NCBI GenBank assembly: GCA_025175895.1 | Contig: CM046000.1 | Location: 35,376,720-35,440,719 of the forward strand | Direction: 5' to 3' | Length of the DNA stretch: 64,000 bases | Origin: Wurfbainia villosa | Taxonomy: Eukaryota; Streptophyta; Magnoliopsida; Zingiberales; Zingiberaceae | Shown: piece after piece, positions 45,285-55,985 of the stretch | Layout of the letters: the number at the start of each line of letters is the position of its first letter | Position numbering within the stretch: the first letter of the stretch is position 1 | Position numbers and translations under genes: made by a program | The notes under the pieces: model-generated | Database searches by the model: none | The model's input: the letters and a program-made list of their open reading frames with translations, nothing else | Told to the model about the DNA's origin: nothing

Positions 45285-47174
45285 ATGGGTTAGGGTGTGC
45301 CAACTTTAAATGGAAGGGTAGGTAACCTAACCATGGTAAAGGTGGCATTTTAGGTCATTTTCAAGGTTATGGTTACCTTGAAAATACATTTGAGTCTTTA
45401 ATCCTAAAAGATTTTAGGATGTGCCAATATTAATTATGAAGTTTGATAAAATGATCTTTTTTTGGCACAATTTAGGTTTAGAGGTTGGTGTGCCATTTTG
45501 GGTTTTTGGCACACTAGAGAGATTAGGTTAATATGGCAAAATATGTTTAATCCCAACAAATGGCAATTAATATTAAAATTTAGGTGTTATTATACCTATA
45601 TATTTTATATGCCATGACTTGTTTGCCATATGCCATGACATGACATCATGTTTACTTTTATCATCTAAATGTCATGATCATGCTTAGGTTTAAGGTAGTA
45701 AATGTCATGTGTTTTTAGATTTCATATTATGCCATGACATCATGATTATGAGCATGTGTTTATCTATATCATCTCTAAATGCCATAATCATTCGTGCATT
45801 TAAGACAATTTGGTTGAAATTGATTTAAGGACTATGGCATGACTTGAAGTCCCATTTATAAGGGAATCAAGTAGGGTTGCCCTAGAGAATGCATGAAACC
45901 CTAGTATTAGGAAGAACAAAACCCACATCTCACATCACATTGACATGTATGTGTATTTATACACCTTAGATACATGTGAGATGCTAGGATATGAGTTGAG
46001 TTCAAGGTGCATAGTTTTTGCATCTAGATGAACTAAAACTCATCTAATTTTATTGGTGGATCATTGGGAAAGCTTGTGTACAAGTCATGTGCATAGAGCC
46101 CAAGGAATATGATCCAAAATAAGGTTTTGAAATTATTTTAAAATCATCTTGAAAAACCTTGGTGAAGTCTATCTTTTGATAGCAATCACCATTGATGAGA
46201 TTGATACAAAGTGAGCCAAAAAAAAAAAAAACTTAGAAGTTTTCTTCACTTTTGAATTTTGTATCAATTTCAATATTTTATGGGTAAAATAATTTTAAAA
46301 CATTTTTCACCCATTGTAATGGTCATAAGTATTATACGTATGAATTTTCATGATTTTTTGATATACGTATAATTATTTATGAATTTAAATTGAGATTGAA
46401 ATTCGAGAATTTCAGCTATGATTGCCACTTTCGGTGTGATCGGTGATGAGTGTGTGATCGTATAGCAGTCATTGCGAGTCTGATTCGGGTTAACAAGGTT
46501 TGTTTAACCCGATTTCAGCTATGGTTAAAGTCCCTAATCACTCCTAACCCTAGGATATGCTTTGGGAAGCATTATAAAGGGTGAAAATCCATTGGATATG
46601 GATTAGGAGAATTGTTTAGGGTTTGTATCAATGTTAAGGTGTTGGAAAGTTCAATGTTGAATTTCTAACCTTAATTTTGATTGTTTAGAGTTCCTATTGG
46701 CTTAGGGACTCCCCAAGGACATTGTTGGTGCAATGGTCAAGGGGGAGCAAGCCTTTAGGGGGAGGTATCCATCTTGGGATGATGGATGTGTTTTCTCCTT
46801 GAAAAGGAGAAGTTATGGGAATGTATCATCAATTGGGAAATTGATGAGTTTTTGATACCCAATTTGGAAATTGGGAGAGTGAATAGGATTGCCTCTCTTG
46901 AGTGATATGGGACTTATCACTAGGAAGATTGTAGGCATCCTAGGTAATTTTTGGATCAAGGGGGAGATTGTAAGATCTCATTGGGACATGAGACATTGAC
47001 CTCCTTGGAGAGATAACCTTTTTGCTATTTGTCAAAAAGGGGGAGAATGTTTGGGAGAATGTTTTGGAAATGTTTGGGAGAGAACATTTGGTGAGTTTTA
47101 CGATTTGGGATAATTGGTAAGGGATTTGAGTTAGTGGTCTAACTCAAATGATTTGTTTGGTTTTGTCAAACATC
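45285..47174 (+). other. Non-coding 3' internal region of E
   Basis: AT-rich, collinear with C (TGTGCCATTTTGGG, GACATGACATCATG, TTGATATACGTATAATT). A 14-base A run is at about 46218. No conserved frame. Confidence 0.7.
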
Positions 47175-47187
47175 AAAAGGGGGAGAT
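47175..47187 (+). other. Polypurine tract of E
   Basis: AAAAGGGGGAGAT abutting the 3' LTR. Confidence 0.85.
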
Positions 47188-48668
47188 TGTTGGTAATCGG
47201 CCCAGGTCACGATTGACCAGGACTCGAGTTTGACTCGAGTGATGTTTTGATGTTTGACAAAGGGATTTGAACAAAGTGTTTTGGCATTGATGTTTGACAT
47301 TAATGTCGGTTAATATGTTGGGGAGATTGTTTACACAATCGACCTAGGTTATAATTGACTTGATGGTTGACGGGGGGTTGACCATGTGATTAAGGAAAGT
47401 CCAAGCATGGGTCTTGGCAAGGTAAAGTCCAAGTCATGGGTACTTGGCATGGAAAGTCCAAGTGGGACACTTGGCAATTGGGAAAGTCAAGTCTTGAGCA
47501 CTTGGCATGAGAAGTCCAAGCATGGGTCTTGGCAAATGGAAAGTCCAAGTCATGGGTCTTGGCATGGAAAGTCCAACATGGGTTGGCAAGGGAAAGTCCA
47601 AGCTTGAGTCTTGGCATTTGAGAAGTCCAAGGGGTTTGATATTGGCGGCGTAAAGTCCAAGCGGAGTCTTGGCGGTGTAAGTCCAATGTGCCTCGGCGGT
47701 GTAGACACAGTTAGCATGACATAGCCGAGGGAAGCACCTGGAGGCTAGCACGATGGATGAACAAGTCATGGATGACTTGGAGGGATCCGAGAGGCGTGAG
47801 GCTGATGGAGGTGGCTAGAAGGCTTAGGTCTAGGCTAAGGGTGGTCTAGCAAGTATGGGGCACCATACTTGGGTTAAAACCTCATGAGTTATTGCGGCTT
47901 AGTGAAAATGCCACAGCGGTCGGCGCTGCTCGGCCGATCGGTGGTAGCTCTGCGATCGCCCGCCAAGGATGGCGATCATTGCCCGATCAGTGTCGAGCGA
48001 GCGCTCCGTGCCGGCTGGTCGATCGACTACGGCGTTGTCGATCGGCCGCCAATGTTGGCGATCGATTGCCAAGATCCGTTGGAGTTTTTCGGCGTGGATC
48101 GACCCGTTGTCTCATGACAGTGGCATCGATCGGCCGGGACTTATGGCGATCGTGATGGCGAAAATCGGCCAGCGCAGTTATAAAGCGGCTCGGAAGGAGG
48201 ATTTAGCAGCGATTTTCTTGGGCGAAATTGAAGGGGGAAGTTGGTGCTTTCCAGTCCTTCAAAGCTAGTTCAAGGCAATCAAAGATCAAGCAATCCAAAG
48301 TTCTTGTAAAGTTGTTTTTCCTTTACTTGCATTGTATTTCTTACTTGTATTTGCTTGCATCTTGTAGATTATTGTTGTAATCTTTTGTACGAGGTTTCTC
48401 CACCTCCGACTTGTGTCGAGAAGGAGTATTTGTGGTTAGTGATTGCATTGGCATCGCTAGAGCTCTTTAGAGCTCAATCCGTGGAGTAGGAACCGTTACG
48501 GTTCCGAACCACGTTATATCGTGTGTGTTGTGTTTGTGTTATTGTGTTTGTATTTCATTATTCCGCTGCGTACTAACACGAATTGTAGACACGAACGCGA
48601 TCGATTTCCATCACCGTACGGGGTCAACGCTATTCACCCCCCCCTCTAGCGGCCTCAAATCTCCAACA
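47188..48668 (+). repeat. 3' LTR of element E
   Basis: Same hairpin array as the 5' LTR with a few changes. The palindrome stretch (47890-48180) is entirely GATCG/CGATCG-like. From about 48186 to the end it is almost identical to the 5' LTR. Confidence 0.9.
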
Positions 48669-48673
48669 TGGTG

Positions 48674-48888
48674 CAGTTGCAAACTCGAAGGAACCACTAG
48701 CCCATAAGGCTAGTAAACACATAGAGCATAAGTACCACTTGATACGAGAAATCGTAAAGAGAGGAGAAGTTGTTGTGGCCAAGATTGCATCGGAGGATAA
48801 CCTGGCAGATCCTTTCACTAAGGCCCTTCCGCCGAGAGCTTTTGATAGGCATGTGGAGGGAATGGCAATCAGATGTATGGCAGTTTGA
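48674..48888 (+). pseudogene. pol: RNase H C-terminal tail of B2
   Basis: Continues B2 pol after E: AVANSKEPLAHKASKHIEHKYH, ASEDNLADPFTKALPPRAF, ending MAV-TGA at 48886-48888. It is open throughout, so apart from E this end of the polyprotein was sound. Confidence 0.87.
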
Positions 48889-48910
48889 GGACAACATAGT
48901 CTTTTAGTAT

Positions 48911-48921
48911 AAGTGAGAGAT
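48911..48921 (+). other. Polypurine tract of B2
   Basis: AAGTGAGAGAT, one change from the B and J tract. Confidence 0.8.
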
Positions 48922-50820
48922 TGTTGGGATGTATACTGAAAAGTCTATCTTTTGTATGAACATCTTTATTTTGAAATAAGAATCACATGATAATTATTTG
49001 CATTTTTATGGTTATGCAATATTGTCTAATACATTACATTGTAGATAACATGGTGTGTGGTGTCACATGGGAGATCATGTTATCGGCTCCTTGTAAAGTA
49101 TAAGTAAAGGCTCACAACCGAGATGACTTTGGACAAACCATCGGAATGGTTGTAGTGTGATTTGGTATTGGTTTGTCTTGACCATAGAATCACACTAGTG
49201 CACTTTGTGTGTATTGAGCAGGACCGACTTAGAGGTGATTCGATTTATTGCTAACTACATAATCGAATCGGACCTCAGATATTATTATGTACATGCTCTT
49301 AATCCCGATATAATAACGAGCACATATACTTAGTATTCATCTCTTTGATTTACCAATGGGCGAGATTTATAGATTAAATCGATAGGCTCGGTAAGTTGGG
49401 AAATGATATTATTTATATTGTGTGTCGTTGATTATAGGAGGAAACCGTGTCCTATATATTAGGATGATGATGTCCCCTTGAGGAGCTCATAAGGTTCATC
49501 ATGTAAACCCTACAGGTGGACTTGGTCCGGCATGATGAAAAGGTTGAGTGGTACTACTCATGGAGTTAGATGTTGATTAATTAATGGTCAGTAAATTAAT
49601 TAATCGACGGACATTCGATATCTTAAACACGGGGAGAAAATGTACAAATAATATATGGAGCCCATATTTTCTTATGGGGGTTGGTGAGGTAGATCAATGA
49701 TAATCCTTTAGTGGATTGGATTATCATTAGTGGATCGGACTTTATGTGGGCTTGATCCATGGGTGGCCAAGATCCAACTCCTCCTCATGGTCCCTAATGT
49801 AGCCTATTAACACCTCATGAAGCTTAGATCCAATGGATAGAAACAAAACTCTAGATCCAAAGGTAGAGATTAAATCTCTAAGATCCGACGGTTGAGATTA
49901 AATCTCTAGATCCGACGGTTGAGATTAAATCCCTAGAACCAATGGTGGAGATTAAAAGGAGGCTTATCCCAAACTCTATAAAAGGAGGACAAGGGGTTGG
50001 CGTGGAGTTTGAATGAAGAGGAGTTAGGGTTTTGGAGTTGGCGGCAAGAAGAGGAGCTAGGGTTTGGGCTTGGGCGACACCTAATAAGGAAACTTTTCCT
50101 TGCTTCTTCTTCTTCCTCTAGCTGCCGGTGCCCATTCAAGTTCTTCCAGCTCTTGGCCGGCATCAAAACTCCTCCTTATCCTTCTCCTTGAGTGGTGGAA
50201 ACAAGACTTAGGGCTTTCCCTTGGTGTCTTGGTCGGTTTCCATCATCATCTCCTCCTCCTAGTTGGCCGGCGGCAAGGTTTCCCCCTGTTGCTTGTTGGT
50301 TGGCTATAGGAAGGAGAAGAACCTTGTTTCTATTCTTCCTCTTGCTCAGAACGAGCAAGGAAGGAAGATTGGTGATCTAGGAGCTTCAACTTTTGGTAGA
50401 TCGTCGCCCACACGACGTCCGAAAGGAGGAAGGTCATACATTAGAAGATCGAGAGGTATATCTATTCTCTATTCTCTTTTGTTACTTGCTTGTATTTGTT
50501 TTTCCAATTATGAGCATGATAATTATTTTTGTGGCTAAATAATAGTTGGATCCCGAACTTAAATACAAAAGTCGGTGATCCGTACATCGTCTATTCCGCG
50601 GCTACTCGTAGAATAGAGGTTGGTCGCTTGAACAACGAGTTTGTTCAAGTGACCTCTCTAAATGAATATCACGACGATGACTTGGTTGTTTGAGCAATCC
50701 CTTTTGTCTAGGATTAAATTTTTTTTAATCCGGGGACATCGATGGGATCGCCATGAACAAACAACCGAGGTAAAGTGGGAAGCGAAGTTTCTCCTCACGG
50801 ATTGATCAGAAAAACCTACA
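48922..50820 (+). repeat. 3' LTR of B2
   Basis: 1899 bp, complete. Shows the intact D target at 49808 and the sequence missing from the 5' LTR after 50530. Four 27-bp units at about 49850-49955. Ends ...AAAACCTACA. Confidence 0.9.
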
Positions 50821-50825
50821 CAAGG

Positions 50826-51828
50826 AGCCTAGATCCGATGATGGAAAATGAAACTCTAGATCCGATGTTGGAGATTAAATCTCTAGATCCGACGATTGAG
50901 ATTAAATCTCTAGATCCGACGGTTGAGATTAAATCCCTAGATCCAATGGTGGAGATTAAAAGGAGGCTTAAGCCTAACTCTATAAAAGGGTGGCCAAGGC
51001 TTGGGTGTGGATTATCCTTTAGGAGATTAGGGTTTTGCTTCCCTTGGCTTGGGCAGCAACTAAGAGAGGCTAGGGTTTGTTGGTCGGCAACTAAGAGGTG
51101 GCTAGGGTTTGCTTCTCATCTTGGGCGGCAACCTAGGGTTGGCTTCTCCTTTTGGCCGGTGGCAACAACACCACCATCTTCTCCTAGGGCCGGCGGCACC
51201 ACCCTCTTTTCCTCTTCCTCTGCTGGCGGCAAGAGCTAGGGATTCTTCTCTTGGAGCTTTTTGGTCGGCACCATACTTCTATCTTCATCTCCTTGGCCGG
51301 CGGCAACAACCAAGCAAGGTGGCTTGGTGGTCGGTTCTATATAGGAGAAGAGTTTTATTTTATTCTTCCTTTTGTTCGGAGCGAGCAAGGAAGGGAAGAA
51401 CATGATCTAGGAGGCTTCGACTTTTGGAAGATCATCACCCACACGACGTTCAAAAGGAGGAAGGACATACAATAGAAGACCTTGAGGTAAACAAGAGGTA
51501 TAATTCTTGTTTTGGTTCCCTTTAGTTTCTTTGCATGATGTATGTATTTTGATATGTGGCTAAATTTACTTGGACCCCGAATACGAACATAAAAACTGGC
51601 GATCCTTACATCGTCTAGTCCGCGGCTATTCGAAGAATAGAGGTAGGTTGCTTGAACAACAAGTTTGTTCAAGTGACCACTCTAATCGGATAGCACGATG
51701 ATTGAACGGTAGCTTGGGTAATCCCTAATTGTCATGTATTAATTTTTTAATTCGGGGATGAATACGGGATCGCCATGAACAAGCAACCGAGTTGAAGTGG
51801 GAAGCGAAGTTCGCCCCCCCCCCCCCCA
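50826..51828 (+). repeat. 3' LTR of B, part 2
   Basis: Resumes after the B2 TSD with the same sequence as 9290 onward in the 5' LTR. Four 27-bp units (about 50859-50965) against three in the 5' LTR. Ends in a 14-C run then A (51814-51828). Confidence 0.9.
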
Positions 51829-51833
51829 TCTTC

Positions 51834-52420
51834 CACCTAAACAAGCTGTCCAGTTTTGGAAAGCTTCTTCTCCTCTTTGTGGAGAGGTTGTTTGGTCAAT
51901 ATTTTGCACTCCGACAACGACCTACTTACCGGGGATTGGATCTCCGGCAATCTTCATAGGTGGAGGGTTCAATTTTCGTCAATTGGTTGACGAAAATGGC
52001 TTACAAGAAGCGAGTTTGTGGAACTAGTTTTTATATCCGAATTTGATTCAGATTGTGATCGTTTCTCGGATCACAACGACTTCAACATGAGGCTAGTACC
52101 TTTCGTGAAGTTGGGGCTCATGGCTTTGTGAAGCTATCCCGATGATACTTGGTGTGGATACGAATAGAGGCGGTTCTAGCGAGGGTTGCTACGGTTGATG
52201 TCATTCCTGCTGCATGTGATTCATCAGGTATAACTAGAATAAATTTCCTTTTATTGCAAAATTTGAAATGTAGATTATGTCTACACATGTTTTATCCTTG
52301 CATGTGTGTAGTGTGTGTGTTGTAATAAATAGTTTATTACTTGTTTTTGCTTCCGCTATATTCATGTTTACGAAATGTGTTCAAATACAACACCCACGTC
52401 GGTGCCATGGGAACCCAACA
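51834..52420 (+). repeat. LTR H, segment 3
   Basis: Last part of LTR H, after the B TSD. Ends GAACCCAACA. The open frame at 51797-52027 crosses the B boundary and is not a gene. Confidence 0.6.
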
Positions 52421-52421
52421 G

Positions 52422-52433
52422 TAGTATTAGAGC
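52422..52433 (+). other. Decayed primer-binding site of H
   Basis: TAGTATTAGAGC: 10 of 12 match to the Met-tRNA complement, the two differences being transitions. It marks 463-52420 as an LTR followed by an internal region. Confidence 0.65.
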
Positions 52434-52843
52434 CCGATTGTGTTTCGACATAATCGTAAAATTATTTTGCGATAGTCATAATTGTATTTTTGGAAATTTC
52501 TACTTTTGAAAAGTTTAGAAGTAATTATTGAAATTTTAATTAGTAAAGAAATTCAAATTGAAAATTTTCTAATGTGATTAGGAAATTACAATTTAGCAAA
52601 TTTGTTTCCTAAATTAAATTTGAATTTCCTTAATTAATAATTTCCATAAATAAAATATGAGATTATATTTGGAAATTTGTTTCCTAATTTAATCGAGATT
52701 TGATTTGAGAAATCAAATCTCAAACATATTTTATTTCCAAAAATAGTTATGACAAATAAGGAAACTATTTGTATATGTCATAATTGTATGCCATGTAATT
52801 GCATTAGATGCATATCATTATGTCATGCATGTCGTGACATATA
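52434..52843 (+). other. Leader of H, AT-rich
   Basis: Non-coding, with repeated AAATTTG and TTTCCTAA motifs. Cut off by G at 52844. I see no gene. Confidence 0.5.
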
Positions 52844-54084
52844 TGTTAGGGCAATCTCTTGCCATGATTAGGTTTTGATGTGTGTGGCAAAGGGTTTAAG
52901 TTAGGTTGGTATTGTTATTTGATATGTGCGTTGGAGTCTTGCAGGACTTAGTAATTCGCACATGGAGCCTTGGCAGGTTCACCCTCACAACCTCGGTCCT
53001 TGAGTCGGTGAAGGATGACTTTGCGGAAGCCGTGCGCTTGGAGCATCCGAGGGACCGCCGGACGAGATGACTTGAAGTGAAGCCAAGGAAGCAGACTTCA
53101 GAGGCAAGAGACGTGAAGGAGCATTGCAGAGCCGTGCGCCTGATCCTGCCGAGGGACGTGGCCGCGAACGAAGAGAGCTTCGGCGAGGGACATCGAGTGA
53201 GATGAGAGAATGAGTGAAATGTAAGTAGCTCATTAGGTGAACTTGGCCAAATGGCTGAGTGTCGGAGACTTGACCGCAAGGGTTAAGGGTTACCCGACCG
53301 CCGGAAGCTCAAATTTATGTTAAGGTTGAGTTTCACACGACACCAGTCGACTGCCATGTCACGGCAGTCGACTGCTCTGAGTCGAGTGGGTTCGACTGGT
53401 ATCCGACTGATGGGTTTATGCCCAGCAGTCGACTGCCATGGAATGGTAGTCATTGCGCGGAAGGATATCGCGAGAACCGCTCATAGCCGATCGGCGTCGA
53501 CTACGGAGGCGCGATCGACCGGTGAGGTCCATCGATCGATCGCCAAGAGTTCCGTTGGACTACACGGTTGGGATCCGACGCGTGTTCGAGAGGCCGTAGT
53601 AGACGGCAATGATCGCTAAGGGCGAATGATCAGTGGCGGCCAACGGGAAGAAATCATCCCTCTCTATAAAAAGAGAGGGTGTGAGCCTTTGAGAGGCTAA
53701 TGCTTATGCTCTAAGTGATCTTCCTAGTGCCCCACAAGCTCTAAACTCTTCTTACTTGTCTTTACTTCAATCTTATTGTAAGAAGAGTGATCTTGGTTGT
53801 AAAGGTTACCTCCACCTAGCTTGGTGCAAAGGAGAGACCAATAGTGATTGGCTTTGGAGGAGTGATTCACCTCGGACGAATCGGGATCGTGGATTAGCAG
53901 CGTAGCCGTGAACCACGCTACATTCTTTGTTAGCGTTTGTATTTTCATTTATTGCTTTGTCTTTATTGTTTATGCTTCCGCTTGCGCTAACGATTGTGTA
54001 GACGAGCAAACGAGCAAGAGAATTCCGACATCCATCGGAAGAGGGCTATTCACCCCCTCTAGCCGGCCGTACCGATCCCCAACA
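52844..54084 (+). repeat. 5' LTR of element G
   Basis: 1241 bp, TGTTAGGGCAATCTC...CCCCAACA. CAGTCGACTG copies at 53343-53440; GATCG-like replacements 53450-53640. TATAAAAAG at 53665-53673. Confidence 0.88.
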
Positions 54085-54086
54085 AG

Positions 54087-54098
54087 TGGTATCAGAGC
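54087..54098 (+). other. Primer-binding site of G
   Basis: TGGTATCAGAGC, full match. Confidence 0.9.
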
Positions 54099-54146
54099 CA
54101 AGGAAAGCTTGTCGAGGACTAACCGCCACAACAAGCAATTTTCAAA

Positions 54147-55008
54147 ATGGCCGGCTCCAACATCCATCCTCCAAAGTTTGAAGGAGAATTCGCTTGGTGG
54201 AAGAAGTGAATGGAGGTATTTTTCGAAACGGATTTTGATATTATGATTACAATGGAATCCGGTTTCATTTTTCCTAGGGATGAAGAGGGGAAGCCAATAG
54301 AGAAATCTAGGTGGACCAAAAGGCAAAGGGAAGAGCACCTTGCAAATTCAAAAGCCAAGCATCATCTCTTCAATGTGCTTCCCCAACAAGAAATCAACCG
54401 AATAGGAGAATGCCTAAGCGCCAAGGAGATGTGGGAGAAGCTAATTGAGCTTCATGAAGGGACATCCGAGGCAAAGCTAGCAAGGAGAGATCTCCTCCAC
54501 TCCCAACTATCCAACATTAAATTAGAAAAGGGAGAAAAGGTAACTTCTTTGCATTCTAGATTCAAAGAAATTTTAAATGGACTAACAAGTGTAGGAGAAA
54601 GGCTCTCCAATCGCGATATGATAATGAAGGCCATAGATGCTTTCCCCCGATCATCCAAGTGGAGTTCAATGGTGGACTCATTTTACATTTCAAAGAATCT
54701 AGAGGTAAGTACTCTAGATGAATTTTTCTCCACTATGGAATTACATGAATCTAGGCTTGAAGGAATACAAGAAGAGCCAAAAATACAACCCTCAAGAGGA
54801 GTAGCTTTGATAGCGAACAAGGGGAAGAAGAAGATGGAAATCCCCTCCTCCTCCGATGACGAAGCGTCTTCCTCCTCCTCCATGGATAGCACCGAAGAAG
54901 CCTATATGGTAAGGAAGGTAAGACATGCATTTAAGAATTTTAGATTTGATAAATCTCATGATAGAAATAAAAGACCAAGGGGGAAGGTCATATGCTACAA
55001 TTGCCAAG
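54147..55008 (+). pseudogene. gag: Truncated gag of element G
   Basis: Starts MAGSNIHPPKFEGEFAWW at 54147; TGA at 54207-54209 stands for Arg (AGA in F). From 54210 it is open for more than 260 codons, closely matching F: REEHLANSKAKHHLFN, LEKGEKVTSLHSRFKEILNGL, and SMVDSFYISKNLEVST. It breaks inside the zinc knuckle after CYNCQ, where LTR sequence begins at about 55009. The first two knuckle cysteines are present, the His and last Cys are lost. Confidence 0.87.
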
Positions 55009-55980
55009 AGACGTGAAGGAGCATTGCAGAGCCGTGCGCCTGATGCTGCTGAGGGACGTGGCCGCGAACAAAGAGAGCTTCGGTGAGGGACTTCGAGTGA
55101 GATGAGAGAATGAGTGAAATGTAAGTAGCTCATTAGGTGAACTTGGCCGAATGGCTGAGTGTCGGAGACTTGACCGCAAGGGTTAAGGGTTACCCGACCG
55201 CCGGAAGCTCAAACTTATGTTAAGGTTGAGTTTCACACGGCACCAGTCGACAGCCATGTCATGGCAAATGATCGCTTCCGAGTCGAGTGGGTTCGATCGT
55301 ATCCGATCGATGGGTTTATGCCCAGCTGATCGCCATGGAATGGCATCGACGCGAGGATATCGCGCAACGCAGAACCACTCGTAGCCGATCGGGCGATCGA
55401 CTACGAGGCAGCCGTGATCGTGAGGTCCATCAGTCGACTGCCAAGAGTTCCGTTGGACTACAACGATCGGGATCCGACGTGTTCGGAGGCCATTGTAGTG
55501 ACGACAGTCGACTGCCAAGGGCAGCAGTCGACTGGTGGCGGCCAACGGGAAGAAATCAACCCTCTCTATAAAAAGAGAGGGTGTGAGCCTTTGAGAGGCT
55601 AATGCTTATGCTCTAAGTGATCTTTCTAGTGCCCCACAAGCTCTAAACTCTTCTTACTCGTCTTTACTTCAATCTTATTGTAAGAAGAGTGATCTTGGTT
55701 GTAAAGGTTACCTCCACCTAGCTTGGTGCAAAGGAGAGACCAATAGTGATTGGCTTTGGAGGAGTGATTCACCTCGGACGAATCGAGATCGTGGATTAGC
55801 GACGTAGCCGTGAACCACGTTACATTCTTTGTTAGCGTTTATATTTTCATTTATTGCTTTGTCTTTATTGTTTATGCTTCCGCTTGCGCTAACGATTGTG
55901 TAGACGAGCAAACGAACGAGAGAATTCCATCATCCATCGTAAGAGGGCTATTCACCCCCCTCTAGCCGGCCGTACCGATC
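55009..55980 (+). repeat. 3' LTR of element G, 5'-truncated
   Basis: Corresponds to the 5' LTR from about 53108 onward. Here the sites near 55432 and 55505-55530 keep CAGTCGACTG, whereas the 5' LTR has GATCG-like sequence, and the reverse holds near 55265-55330. Confidence 0.82.
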
Positions 55981-55985
55981 CCATA

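Larger units (their letters stand above)
42023..48668 (+). mobile_element. Element E: gag-only LTR retrotransposon
   Basis: TGTTGGTGCAATCGG...CTCCAACA, perfect TSD TGGTG (42018-42022, 48669-48673), inserted in the RNase H codons of B2. LTRs are 1459 and 1481 bp, internal 3.7 kb with gag only. Same subfamily as D in gag, but without the extra gene. Confidence 0.93.
28368..50820 (+). mobile_element. Element B2: second copia copy inside the 3' LTR of B
   Basis: Same family as B, inserted in the same orientation with perfect TSD CAAGG (28363-28367, 50821-50825). Its 5' LTR is split by D and then fused to mid-gag at 38610, so the LTR end, primer site, leader and gag N-terminus are missing. Pol is long and less decayed than in B or J. 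E interrupts RNase H. The 3' LTR is complete. Confidence 0.92.
8386..51828 (+). mobile_element. Element B: autonomous-type Ty1/copia retrotransposon with nested insertions
   Basis: Bounded by TGTTGGGATG and ...CA with a perfect TSD TCTTC (8381-8385 and 51829-51833). Its own sequence is split by C, F and B2. Order of coding parts is gag, protease, integrase, RT, RNase H, which is copia order. The 5' LTR is 8386-10265 and the 3' LTR is 27466-28367 plus 50826-51828. All coding parts are broken, so it is immobile now. Confidence 0.92.
52844..55980 (+). mobile_element. Element G: gag-only element with internal deletion
   Basis: Same subfamily as F. Complete 5' LTR (52844-54084), primer site, gag up to the zinc knuckle, then a direct jump into the middle of an LTR (from about 55009) that runs to the end. 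The 3' end of gag, the polypurine tract and about 265 bp of the 3' LTR are missing. The left flanking pentamer is ATATA; the right end is not clean (ATCCCATACA in place of ATCCCCAACA), so a TSD ATATA/ATACA is only possible. Confidence 0.82.

Noticed and set aside
53317..53619. Frames in the G LTR (also 55183-55571)
   Set aside because: Built on CAGTCGACTG and GATCG repeats; no similarity between the two LTR copies at protein level.
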